The position numbers were made by a program, and so were the translations under genes. A model generated the notes under the pieces. That model did no database searches, had not been told where the DNA came from, and worked only from the letters and a program-made list of their open reading frames with translations. Shown here piece after piece: positions 10,100-21,666 of a stretch of DNA of 64,000 nucleotides (position 1 is the first letter of the stretch; each line of letters starts with the position of its first letter). The DNA comes from Hippopus hippopus (lineage: Eukaryota; Mollusca; Bivalvia; Cardiida; Cardiidae), in NCBI GenBank assembly GCA_946811185.2, contig OX328105.1, positions 46,252,845 through 46,316,844 of the forward strand, in the 5' to 3' direction.

Positions 10100-13000
10100 C
10101 ATTAATTTTACTACAGCAACCTGAGTGGAGTGGGTTTAAGCTCAATGGCTATTCAATTTTCAAACAATTTTGATGAACGGACTTGAGATTGCTAACAAAA
10201 ATGTTCGAAATTCACATATTGACCATTATCGCAAAAAAATGAACAGTAAACAATATATCTCAACAACATTCTATGTTTTGCGTAATAAAGTGGACAGTTC
10301 TGTCAAAGTCTGAGAAACACATAGTCATTTCTGAATACATGAAAGCCCCGTTTGTCTTTGACGCACACCATCAATCGAAACGTAACGTTCTCAAATACTG
10401 GAGTATTCCAGGCAAATGCTAGTTCGACCTTACCACTCCACAATGAGGTTTACCTTGATTAAATACCATGATGAATAATTTAGCAATTTGATACGAATTA
10501 AACATGTACCTTATATCTGCCTCTTTTGAATCAGGTGCAATTACTCTCATTTTAACGATCACAACAATGTTTTAAAGTTCTCAAATTTCCCTCTTATTCT
10601 AACAAAAACTGATAAATATCCCTTGGGACATTACAAAAATATGATCTTTGAGAGTAGAAGGTACCTTTTACTTAAATATTATTTTTCCGTCAAATTCGCA
10701 GGCATTATACAAAAACAAACAAACAAACAAAAAATGAACATCAATAATAAGAAGTGTATGGTTAGAAAGCGAGCCACTGTACGACCAAACTCCAACCGGA
10801 AAAAGACCCTTGCAATAAAAAGACGAAAATGCAAAATCATCTTTTCTAGTCAGAATGCAGGAGCAAATTGTGCAACCCCAAAATAACAGAAGAAAAGTGT
10901 GAAACGAGTCAAAAAAATATTAAGAAAATGTGAATCAAGTATGGAAACCTTGCAACGAAAACGAAAATGCAAGGCAAAAATGGGCCAAACAATAATAAGG
11001 ATTGCGCAGTTTGACCGGGATCAAAATTTTTCGCGAAAGTTAGATATTTCCTATTTAGCTTTAAGGGCTTTAGACCCGAATTAAGAGAGTAATTGTAACT
11101 TATTTTTCGCGTTTTATTGGTATTTATGACTGTTTTAATGGAATCTGAAACTTAAGTTTCAATTTCGTCATAGGCAGTTCGAATTTCGGCCTCTTGTAGA
11201 ATATCAGACTTTTGTTTCTATTTCATTTCGGACGGAGGTTGCAGGTCATTACTTATAGCTTGAGCTGAGCTCAAGGGGGCCTTTTATAATCACACACAGC
11301 AGCACTACAATGTCTTCTCCTGTCCATTGTAGCCTGCTCGTCGTAATTTGTTTCGTCCATTCTGGTACTCTTCGTAATCTTTCCCGAATGGTTTGCAATT
11401 TTTCGACCACCCGTCTCTCGCCAGCCTCAAAAAACAGTTTTTACTTAATTCCCCTGCATATTTACACCTAAACATTGTTTTGAAAATACAATAGATTCAT
11501 CACGTCTATTTCCCAATTACTTCCTAAACCAAAGATATGTTGTATGGTGAAAAAATAATTAAAATATGTGTTTAAAAAATCTTATATGTATTCACATCGG
11601 TTTGCTCACAGTCGATTTTTTAGGCTGGTCTACCAAGTGTCAGTAATGATATTTATAGATAATTCCAAATCCTTGTTCTTAGTAGGGCAGTTATTTCATT
11701 TTATTCATATTTTTTTTTTTTTTTTTTTTCATCTTGAGTACAGACTGTATAGACTGATACTCTATACAGTCTGATATACAGTATAGATACTTTTTGCAGG
11801 TGTATCAGGATAGGGTATATAGGCTCATTATACTAAACTTTTATATATCTTATTTGTACAAGTCAACTTTTTGATTTTATTCTTAGGGTGGTTGGTGAAT
11901 ACAGAGCCAGCTTAAACTTACTGAAAGATGGATCATTTTCATCGAACATTCGAATGTCATTTCTATTATTCCTCCCCTAGATATAGCTTGATAGCCGTAG
12001 CTATTACATACAAAGTAATTGGTAAATAGCTCTTGCTTCTTCTTTTCTTCTACATTTCATTTTTAATTTCAAAGACCAATAGTCCGTGTGTCAACAGTTT
12101 CGGTACTCGGCAGAGCACCATACTTATCAAGCAGCGTTTTGCTTTGCAAATCCCGTCATCTAGCCCATTCCACGCAACGTTTAGGCTAGACTTTGCCCAG
12201 CAATTTTGTTTTCTTGTATTTTTTTTGCACTCGCTCGGTTATATCTGTTTCAGCTGTCTGTCGGAAAGAATATTAGTATTTTTATATCTTCCATTTTCAC
12301 ACTTATTTGACACTAAATCCTGTGTTGGCAAATCGTCCAGTTGAGTCACCGTTATGTCAGGATCATCTTTGAATACTCATAATGTCATTTATATCGAATC
12401 CAAATAAAACGACTACTCCATCTTGTTCAAGCTTTTTGTTTCATATACGCATGTACATATGACATGTAAAACACGAATAAATAGTCATGTCTTCTGAGTT
12501 AGATAGACAATCTTGTGCCGTGAAGTATGGAAAATATACACTCGCTAACACTCATGTATATTTTCTATATAGCAAGTCAGTCGTTTTCTATCCCATACTT
12601 AATGTCTTGTGCGTCAGTTGTAACTTAGAAGTGTAACCGAATGTGTTTAAAACTGCTTGGCATTAGCATGATTCTGGCTAGACAACCACAAAATTCAGTT
12701 GCAAGACATTTCACCAAATCGGCGATGTCAAAATTCGAGAGGGTCGAGGTAGACCTAACAATTCTGCCAATAGGTAGGACAGATATTTGCGTACCTTTGG
12801 GTTTGGCAAACAGAGTTACTTCATCAACATAATGCATTTGACACCTTACAACTGCGGCCACTTTCAAAGTCATCGATAAAAATAGACTACTCGAATCGAG
12901 ACGTTCATTCAATGGAATGTCTTACAAGGGCTCATTTATAATCGCCTTAGAAACTATTGGGAATAAGAATATGTAGGGTGGCAACAGTGGCGATACGCAA

Positions 13001-13600
13001 TGTTGTCAGACGAATCAAGTCACTGTTTGAGCACTACGTGTGGAAGGGAGATAATCCGCTATCCAATCGTCAATACGCCTGAAAGGTAAATTGTACACGC
13101 ATTGTTTTTCGTGGAGCATGGTCTAGATACTGACTTTCTCCAGTGAAACATCGCTCACATCACCTTTTAAGTATGGCTTTTTTCCAAAAGAATTTAAGGT
13201 TCGCTTATATCGTGTTTAATCAAATTAATGAAAGTACAAGCCAGGCTTCTTTGATATAGCTAAATCAAAGCTTGAAAAACTTAGGCCTATTTTACCTGAA
13301 CAGATTTGGTTATTACATAAATAAGCAAAGAGACTCGGGCTACTAGATTACCTCACAGTGTCATGTGAACGCGTTTAATTCAATACTACTGGCATAAATA
13401 ACAGTGAGTAAAAACTCTGAGGTCATGTGCAAAAGTATGTTTACAAAAAAGTCATTTTACTCCGTAAACAATGTATGTCCTGTGAACAGACCTCAATAGT
13501 ACGTTATATACAAACCCGGTGTTTCTTTACCCCAAGGATGGGCGAAGTTGGCTATAAAAGAAAAACACAAGGACATGTTGCCCTGAACAAATTTATTTAA
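10100..13600. other. Interval without a recognisable gene
   Basis: AT-rich DNA with a T-tract near 11709-11730 and short ORFs only. Two Lys/Arg-rich frames (10623-10886, 10899-11084) and a minus frame at 12912-12625 (YVDEVTLFAKPKG, vaguely like a reverse-transcriptase catalytic box) have no flanking motifs. I do not assign a gene. Confidence 0.5.
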
Positions 13601-13679
13601 TAGTTTCAAACTTTTATGGTATCATTCACATATGTCTCTTACAATAATTTACACAATTACTGACCGTACATTAAAAAAA

Positions 13680-15200
13680 AAAATCTTCTCTGAACCAACT
13701 TCCAAACAAAAAAAAAAGTGTGAAAACAGTTTGACAACTATTTGAATACACTTGAATTGAGGATGTTGAACCTAACATTGTAGAAAATGTTGTAGGAAAA
13801 GGAGAAGTTGTTCTATGACATTGCCTGGGATAGTTTTCCTTTTTCCATAACTTTTGCATGAAGGTATTTCTGTCAGCAGCAGCAATAACCCATCTCTTTA
13901 TTAACGTTTCCTTCACAGCATTCTTCTTTTTTTTCAACATAAACCCGCTTTTTGAATGCTGTTCTGTATTCTAATTTATTGTCTAGTTTCTTCAGAAATT
14001 TGCATAAGACATTAAACACTTGCAGAACTTAGACAAGTTTTTTCTTTGTTTTATGTCTACTAAGCCCACGTTCACAGTTGATACTGGTGTTGCTAGGAAG
14101 CGCATAGCAATGTCTGCTATTTTGTAGAACCATTCTATTGCAGATATAGCATATTGCATGACATCATACATATTATTAAAAAGTTTAAATTTGTTTCTAT
14201 CGTAATTCAGATCATCAGCAAAGTCAATAAATTCATCATCAATAGGGACATTGATAATTGGGAAACACTTCCTATAACATGATTACTACCAGAGTCGGTC
14301 ACCTTGGCAATGGTACTGGAAGAGATCATATTATGGATGGCAGACAGAATGGTACTGTCCCCTGACTGGTCAAACCTACTCTTCAAATTGACAAATACAC
14401 TGTCAACAGACTGCTTGCAAATAGACTCAGCTTCCTATATCTGCTTAAATAAGTTCTTGAGAACATGGTCATCATGCTGAAATTCATACTGACCAGGTAT
14501 GAGTGCAGACTCAATTCGGGTCTCCGGGACAGACTTGAGGAGGGCAGATCTGTTATTACCAGAACCATTGCCAAGGGACATGACATTATGGACAGTCCTC
14601 TCATGCAATGGAGCAAATAGACGCAAATCAAATGTCTTCAGTCTGACATACGAGACAATATATTCATTACATCGGACAAGAAATGGGTACAGTAGACAAG
14701 GTTGTAGGTGGACACAGACTTCAGACGACCTGAGGCACTTTTTTCAATCTGTAGCACAGACAAAAACGCCTTTAAGGTTTTATAAGAGCTTTCAAGGCAC
14801 CATCAAATGAAAGTCGGAGTGTGATAGTTTTGTTCGATGTGCAGTTTATATTTATGGCACAGTACTTCATGCATGGCATCAAATTTATTACACATTTTGG
14901 TAATTTGTCAGATTGCTTATGCATGGTATTGATTATGTACTGGAATTTGACCAGATATACTATGCTATCTGCCGTTCCCTCAGAGGCAAGGGCTAGACTA
15001 TGTGCAATACAATAAACAAACAAAAGACTAAAGTATTCGCTCTTGAGCCTCTTGACTACCCCTGTTTTGCAACTAGCTATGACTGCAGCCCGGTCTGTGC
15101 TCAGACCATTATTAAGACAACTGTACGTATCATTTGTAATAGGATTTCTATTGAACATGTTAAAAAAAAAAAGTCTTACAGCAAGGTAAATGTAGGAAAG
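13680..15200 (-). pseudogene. hAT-like (ZNF862/KIAA1586-type) transposase pseudogene
   Basis: The best-preserved block (15158-14772, minus) reads NNGLSTDRAAVIASCKTGVV, then YCIAHSLALASEGTADSIVYLVKFQYIINT, then LSFDGALKALI. 'TDRAAVM...GVVKRL...HCIAHRLALA...RWLSFDGAVEAL' is the familiar string of animal hAT-derived proteins such as ZNF862 and KIAA1586. Weaker segments follow downstream (INVPIDDEFIDFADDLNYD near 14250; MRFLATPVSTVNVGL near 14105). Stops and shifts interrupt the frame throughout 14750-14280. The catalytic triad cannot be located with confidence, and no terminal repeats were found. Confidence 0.65.
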
Positions 15201-15324
15201 CCGTAGCTATAAGATAGGCTGATTTCCTTTGTTACTGTTGCTATGGGTTCATATACTCAAGATTGCGGTGCATATACATCTACGTTTGTCATGAAAATCG
15301 GGTTACACGGTTCTTTATACTTAG

Positions 15325-15545
15325 TTTAGTTTAAACATATTTATTTTACATCGATTGAGAAACAAGTTCATCCAACTTGTACTAATCTCTCTCGATTCTA
15401 CTTCCTGGGAACGACACCAGTACTTGCGCCGAATGTGTGGGCCAGTGAAAAATCCCAAAGTTGACACCCGCTCACGGGTATCGAACTCGGGACCTTATGG
15501 TTGCGAGGCCGACGCTCTACCTCACAACCACGGACACCACACTTC
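15325..15545 (-). repeat. tRNA-derived SINE, second family
   Basis: The minus strand starts TGGTGTCCGTGGTTGTGAGG, with A-box-like GAGGTAGAGCGTCGG and B-box GAGTTCGATACCC. Its 3' body (ATCGATTGAGAAACAAGTT on plus) recurs alone at 46765-46845. Distinct from the CAATCAATC-tailed family. Confidence 0.75.
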
Positions 15546-15756
15546 AAGTTCTTTATACTTAGCTGGGTTTCCCAACTAAAACAGGGTCTCAATTGAAAAA
15601 AAATAATTATGTTTTTGTTAAAGTTCATACTACCACGTGTTCTCTACCTTTTGTATAATTATTTTTCCACTCAATTTTACTTCTTGTCCTTTTTCTCATT
15701 AATTGTAGGCACTTAGCGTCTCATTGTAGTATTTGACAGGCTCTGGCAAAGAAGCG

Positions 15757-16080
15757 CCGACCGCGGTAGCTCAGTCGGTAGCGGGCAGGACTTGAGAACA
15801 GGGGGTCGTGGGTTCGATTCCTAGCTACGATCCCTGGCTCGACAAATTTCTTTCCGTGGATTGATGATATTCACTGAGACAGGATTCATTCCCTCCCACT
15901 ACTGACCATTGTTTCGACGATGATTATGTGGGAAAGCAGCCAGTGGCTTGGAAAGAAGATTATGCGGAGTACAGGTAAAAAAGACTCCAGGAAAGCATAG
16001 ATAGATGCACTGGCCGCCGCGATATAACTGAAATAATGTTGAAAACGGCGTTAAACACCATACGATCAATACAATCAATC
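15757..16080 (+). repeat. tRNA-derived SINE, full length
   Basis: Begins GACCGCGGTAGCTCAGTCGG (A box), then GTGGGTTCGATTCCTAGC (B box). The body has CACTGAGACAGGATTCATTC and AAAACGGCGTTAAACACC, and the tail is ACAATCAATC. About 324 bp and the best copy here. Other copies are at 9166-9470, 29043-29341 and 57065-57188 (truncated). Confidence 0.85.
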
Positions 16081-16705
16081 TGGCAAAGAAACTTGTACCA
16101 TTGAGAGTCTATACAGCTAATTGTCTATTTGCTATGTTAAATACATAATAGATTTAAAGTTACTTTATGTATTTGTGAAAGAGTACCAAACAGTTCATAG
16201 GCTAACCTTGTTGGTTTATCCGGATAATGTTGAAAATCTTCCAGGGGCTCGATTTAAAATTTATCATGGGGTTAATGATGTCCTTTAGGGTGTAGTGGAT
16301 CGTTTTGTCTGTGAAAGTGTAGAAAACTTTGTGAGAAAAGGAGAAAATGTTTGTGTAAAATAATGGATCTACATTTCGTTAAAAAAGATCATAATTTATT
16401 TATATTTACGACAAAAAAAAGCCCCTTTTAGCTCTTTTCTTTTTTTATGAAGTGCTGGAAAAGGGTTTAAAGCTGTTGATTAAAAAGAAAAATCTTAAAA
16501 GATTATGCAATACATTTTTAAAGTGTGTGACACAGAAAAAAAGGAAGCAACTTACATGTACATGTTAATACTAAATAGAATTACTTAAGAAACCATGACA
16601 CATTTCGTATAAGATGATATATTCATTGTACAATGTTACTGGAGACCACTCCTTCATGCATGGTTTCGTCCCGATTTAAATACAATACCTAACAGCTGCG
16701 TTAGG

Positions 16706-16805
16706 GAGATATCTCTTTAGCTCAGTGGTTAAGGTATTGGTCTTTTAAACCTCGAAAAACGAGGATCTTGTCCGCCGTTGGTTCGATTCCCGACAGATGC
16801 GGTTT
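16706..16805 (+). repeat. tRNA-like sequence, probably a SINE head
   Basis: Contains TAGCTCAGTGGTTAAGG (A box) and GGTTCGATTCCC (B box), separated by an over-long arm (CCTCGAAAAACGAGG hairpin). The acceptor ends do not pair, so I do not call a functional tRNA. Confidence 0.45.
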
Positions 16806-16995
16806 GTATTCCAGTCATGCATTTATTCATTTGTTTCTTTGTTACGACTTCGTTCGTAAGAACATGTAGTTAATTTTAAAGCTATGTTCTGATCTAGTCA
16901 TGTTTAAATGTATGCTTCTGTCGGGCGTGATTAGTAAAATAAGTACATGCAATAGTAGACGGAAGTGTCAATAACCACAATAGTTAGTCCGAGTT

Positions 16996-17064
16996 GAATT
17001 TGAAATAATCTACAGTGGGAATTTGAAATAATCTACATTGGGAATTTGAAATAATCTACAGTAG
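16996..17064 (+). repeat. Three tandem copies of a 23-bp unit
   Basis: GAATTTGAAATAATCTACAG starts at 16996, 17019 and 17042, giving an exact 23-bp period. Confidence 0.9.
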
Positions 17065-17671
17065 TAATGGAATACCATTCACATCTGATGTAATGTTTTC
17101 ATATGTTACAGGAAATCTGTGAAACTAGGAATTTCACGAAATTCCCCCCAAAAAAATCAAGAAGTTCGTGAAATTACTGTTTCACCTAGGGATTTCGCGA
17201 AATGCCTGATTTTTTCAGGAACTTTGCGAAATGACCAGAAAATACCTTCAGTCATTTCATGAAATTCCTGAAATGACTTCAGGCAGTATGATATTGATAA
17301 ATCCCGATATTTCTGTATTATTCAGATAATTTTGCATGACTGAAATACTTTTAGCTCTGTACCAGACAACAAGTTTTTAGGTTCCACCGCTATTTATACA
17401 ACATGTATGACTATAAACTTTGTAAAGTTGTTGTCAAATAAACAATGTTCTGTTCTGTTCTGCTCTGCTATAAATTTGTCAACGAAAGGATAGAACACAT
17501 TGTTGGAAAAGGAGAAAATACTGGTTACAAACTTTTTTTTCTTTCCCGCATCTTTGTTAACAGTTTTGTTTTTTTTTTTCCCTAAAATGTGACTTGTTTC
17601 TTATGTTTATTCATGAAATTTTATCGATTTGACAAACGACATGAAAAATGAACTTGACAAGATATTACATG

Positions 17672-19795
17672 AACTAGAGGCCCTTGAGGGTTGAAATCGT
17701 TCTACTGACAGAGAATTTGCTTATTTTCTGGCATAAATCATTCATTCATGATGCAAAAAAGGAAAAGACAAACATACAAAAAAAGGGAGAGGGGTTGTTG
17801 CAACTGGGCTTGAACCCACTAAAATAGCATAGTAAGTAGGCATGGTAAGCTGAACAAATAATCAAGTTGTTGAAATAAAGTTTGTCAAAACCAATACTTT
17901 GGAATCCAGCAAAATTTGATAGGGTTTAAGAACTCACTGTATAAAACAATCCTTGCAAGTTGCAAAGAAGTTTGAACAATAATATGGGCTGTGTTGAGTA
18001 AACAAGGCTAAGTCATCAAATGGCTGCTTTTCCTAAACTGACAGGTGTGTTTTCTTCATTTTGACAGGGTTCAGTTCCTTGATGATTTACATGATCTGTG
18101 CAAGTTTCAAAAGAACTGAATCAAACAGGCCGACTTGCATGTAATCGCGTTAACAAGAAATGTATATCTTCAACTTTAAACGACTACTTTTCGCTTATTC
18201 TAGGTTCCCACAATCACGATTCACGCCACGACTGAAATCGTGGTCTTAATCGTGAGCAAGTCGTGATGATCCTATCAGGTCGTATCAGAACTTGATATTA
18301 CCCGTGGCAATCGTGTTAATCGTTTGAATTTTTTTGGCTGTCAAAAAATTTTCTACGATCAACACGATTGATTTTCAATCGTGGTCATCGCATCTAATAG
18401 TACTGAATCATAACAAAACACAGTAGATCGCAACAAATCTTGTTTCTAAGTCGTGTTGATCGGGAGCAGTCTTGGACAAGGCAACGCTCTGTTTTAATTT
18501 GCTGGATAACAGGATGGGATAAGTTCTCTTTTTTGATCCCTAAAATCGGGCCAATCGAAGTAAGAAATATAGTCTCCTTTGCATTAGCAGTACAAGGTAC
18601 TGTTGAAAACGAAAATACTCCCTTCAATATCGATCATTCAGCCTGTACATGTATCAGTTTTCCAACACCAACGATTCTGGAAACATATCCAGAAGCCTTC
18701 CAAGAAGCCTGCAAGGCTGGATCGGTCGGGCCGAAAGAGGAGGTCGAAAATAGAGAATGCCATAGAACTGAGTTAGTACCACACTTTCCCAAAATAATAA
18801 AAAAAGAGTAATTTCGTTTAATTTATCCCAAAAACATCCAGCAAAAATGATTGAATGCACTTATTTTTTGTGAGGAAAGGAACACTTCTATGGTGTGCAG
18901 GAACGGTAAAAAAGAGTAATTCTTATTTTGAAAACATTCATCTAGATAAAATGAAAACTGTCTGTGTACCGCTCTCCTGACCCTTGCGGGTTGTGGTTGT
19001 TGCTGGTCTGACAATTGCTCTTTCTTCCTCTCTGGCGATAATGTCTGATAATGCAAATATCACATTATCACTCTCCTCAAAAATCAGTCTTCACGAAAAA
19101 CAATGAAGTCTATGGACAGTCGTGGTTCATACATATTCATCGGGGTCCAATCGCAGCTCTCCCTCGGATATGATCGTGAAACGCGTCGCGACAACAATCG
19201 TATGTTAGCGAAACAGAGCGCAACGGTTCGCAATAAACGTATCTTGACTTATCCACACGTTGCTGTATGTATTACATCGTCATGACTCGTGACCCCCGCT
19301 CTCTATAATCGTATCGAATCGGGATTCAGTCGCAGGCTTGAAAGGGAGAATCTTATCGGATCGGAATGGATCGTATACGAACGTAAGACCAGATCGCAAT
19401 AGGTAGTGTGAACTGAAATTGACCAATCGCAATTACATCGCATCCAAGCGTAACTCATCGTTTCCTCACGTATCCACTCGTATCATCTCGTATCCAAACC
19501 CCAAAATTCCTCAAAGTTTCACGATTAGCTGCGGATTGCGAATCGTGGCTCTCATAACTAATCTCGCGACAGTGGGAACCTAGCATTACTAATTTCAGAT
19601 TTTTTTTTTTTTTTCAAAATCAATAGGCTTCAGGCTATTAATAATATGAACAAACTGTGCAACTTTCACGAAAATTCAACCAAAAATGCGAATTTATAAC
19701 GTAAACAATAAAAAGACAAACGAACGGACGAACAGACAGACGGGCGACGGAAACCACGCGGGGGACAAAAGCTCTGCTGGCCAGAAGAGTTAAGA
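17672..19795. repeat. Dispersed element nested inside the long-TIR transposon
   Basis: Opens CTAGAGGCCCTTGAGGG and closes near GCTCTGCTGGCCAGAAGAG, interrupted by the element at 18200-19583. The boundaries are estimated from the breaks in flanking sequence, and no target duplication was confirmed. Confidence 0.35.
18200..19583. mobile_element. Non-autonomous DNA transposon with TAGGTTCCCAC ends
   Basis: The left terminus CTAGGTTCCCAC mirrors GTGGGAACCTAG at the right. CTAG lies at both ends, so the target duplication could be TA or CTAG. The interior is CpG-rich for this region and is full of short TCGTG/CGTATC words in both directions (for example 18230-18330 and 19330-19500), like subterminal transposase-binding repeats. 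A 123-codon plus ORF (18440-18811) has no recognised domain. No transposase is visible. Confidence 0.7.
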
Positions 19796-20759
19796 ATGAA
19801 TATTGAGAAAATATTCCATTCTGTTAAGATATTTTACATGTTTTTATTGCTATCATACATATCTCTCAGTTTCATACTTACAAATATTGAGACAAAATAT
19901 GGAATTACTTATTCAGTTCAAACTCACTTTTTCTGTCAAATGTAGGAAAGGGTTAAACATTAACATAAGTTAATGATTCTAAAACATATTATATTAAATA
20001 CTTTAAGTACATTTTTGATTTACCATTTCCCAAGTACATATGAGTTAAACCGACTCAGAAAGCATATCAGTTAAACTGGTATGTACGAGTAAGTATCACT
20101 TGAGAGTTACCAAATGTCAAATTCTTAGTTCTGTTTTTTATAAGTCAGACTAAATTTTGTTGTCTACTATTGCAAAGCCGCTGCACCTGCAAACAAATCA
20201 ATCTATTTATATCAACTTATTTTTGGTATCTTTATAATTACAAATTAATGCAAGTCAGATTATTTTTTTTACAATAAAATGCAATATGAGTTCAAAATTT
20301 TTAAGCCAAGTAAGTGTTTAATTAATGAAAAAATAGCAAGTTATGAAGAGTCAGTTATTAAATATCACACAACTGTTTAAAGGACACATCATTTCACACA
20401 TTTCCTGTATCAATAAAATCCAATATGATCTGAGATTTTTAAGAAAGTTAATAAGCACGTGATTAACTAATGAAATTAATTTGAAAAAAAAAGCAAGTTA
20501 TAAAGAGTTATCATTAAGTAGCACATGAGCTGTTTAAAAGAAACATCATTTCGCACATTTCCTGAATCATGAAAAGGCCTATAGTAAATCTGCGTAAAAA
20601 TGTCTCACGATTTTCGGTCATTTCACGAAATTCCTGAAAAAATCAGACATTTCGCGAAATCCCTAAGTGTAATAGTCATTTCACGAATTTTCTGATTTTT
20701 TTTTTAGGAATTTCATGAAATTCCTAGTTTCACAGATTTACTGTAACACATATACAATG

Positions 20760-21480
20760 AAGATCAGGTAAGGCTGCTCTAATTTTTCATCTCACTGTCG
20801 AATAGTTCAAGGATCCTTATATAGTAAATATCTGAAACAGCATTGTTTTGGAGGGGGTTAAAGATTAAAAAGATCACTTTAATTTCCCCAATGCTGTACC
20901 TATGTCTTTGTCATGTAGTTAGCCCGGATCGATGATATGAAAGGGAATTAATTTCCATTTGATAAATCTATAGACCCTACTAGGGAGCGAAACAATTCCA
21001 TAGTGGTTTACAACGTAGTTGTGCATGAAAACAATCTTACTGTGAATAAACTGCTACTTGGCTAGAAATAGACGGCATTCTGATACTGGCATTCTGATAC
21101 TTAGAAAAAGAATCAATAGAGCTTGCTTGCAGGCTTCCTTTTTTTTTCGAGAGATTTTTAAAGTGATGTGGCTTACAATACAAATACTGGTGATCGGTAG
21201 ATTAAAGAGAACTTATGGACATTGAATTTTAGTATATTTTTGCCGCCCCGTTATTTCTAAAATTTAATACACACTCACTCATGATCAATTAACTAGAGGA
21301 AGTTTTTGAGATTTCAAATTTTGATATATTTTTGAAGCCTTTTGACATATTAGCGCATTCATGCATTCGATGTCTGTTTTGCAAGCGCTCACATTTAAGT
21401 GCTCCCAGCGCTTTGATTGAGGTTGGGCCATAAATTTTAATTTGCATATTCATGACTCTTACATCACTTATTCAATCAAT
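20760..21480. other. Upstream flank of UBXN4
   Basis: No gene or bounded repeat seen. AT-rich DNA with T-tracts, between the long-TIR element and the UBXN4 promoter. Confidence 0.4.
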
Positions 21481-21584
21481 GTAGCTTACTTAACTAGATT
21501 ACAAATATCGTAATCCCTTTACACGCAAACTTCCGGTTTCTCTGTACGTTGCAAAACAAGGTATTATTTTGAAAAAGAAAAATC
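21480..21584 (+). promoter_or_regulatory. Putative UBXN4 promoter/5' UTR with ETS motif
   Basis: ACTTCCGG at 21529-21536, the reverse complement of the ETS core CCGGAAGT, lies about 50 bp before the start codon. Such sites are common near the starts of TATA-less housekeeping genes. No TATA box at a convincing spacing was seen. The transcription start itself is not visible. Confidence 0.4.
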
Positions 21585-21666
21585 ATGGACTGGTGTCAAA
21601 GTCCGATACCCGAGGCGATCCAAAAGGCAAAGATAAAAGGAGCTATGTTTTTGGTATACATCTATG
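21585..21666 (+). CDS. UBXN4: UBXN4 exon 1
   Basis: Encodes MDWCQSPIPEAIQKAK... through VYIYG (residues 1-27 plus one base). Donor G|GTAAGAG at 21667. Matches the W-x-x-x-IP-x-AI family start. Confidence 0.9.

Larger units (their letters stand above)
17104..20748. mobile_element. Long-TIR DNA transposon, Ginger-like termini, 4-bp target duplication
   Basis: The left end starts TGTTACAG at 17104; the right end finishes CTGTAACA at 20748. CATA flanks both ends (17100-17103 and 20749-20752) as a target duplication. Inverted similarity extends about 135 bp inward on both sides and includes repeated palindromes of the form ATTTCRYGAAAT (17131, 17192, 17254; 20620, 20649, 20678 variant, 20710). 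TGTNACA-type ends with 4-bp duplications recall Ginger2/TDD elements; that family call is inference because no transposase is present. Later insertions fill the interior, so the copy is non-autonomous. Confidence 0.75.

Noticed and set aside
10623..11084. Two adjacent Lys/Arg-rich ORFs
   Set aside because: Basic composition follows from A-rich DNA. No domain or conserved pattern recognised.
12625..12912. Minus frame with YVDEVTLFAKPKG resembling a reverse-transcriptase catalytic box
   Set aside because: No other reverse-transcriptase motifs on either side, and the box lacks the second Asp.
5896..16805. tRNA genes at 5896, 9400, 15757 and 16706
   Set aside because: A and B boxes are present, but the acceptor stems do not pair and SINE bodies follow. 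They are SINE heads.
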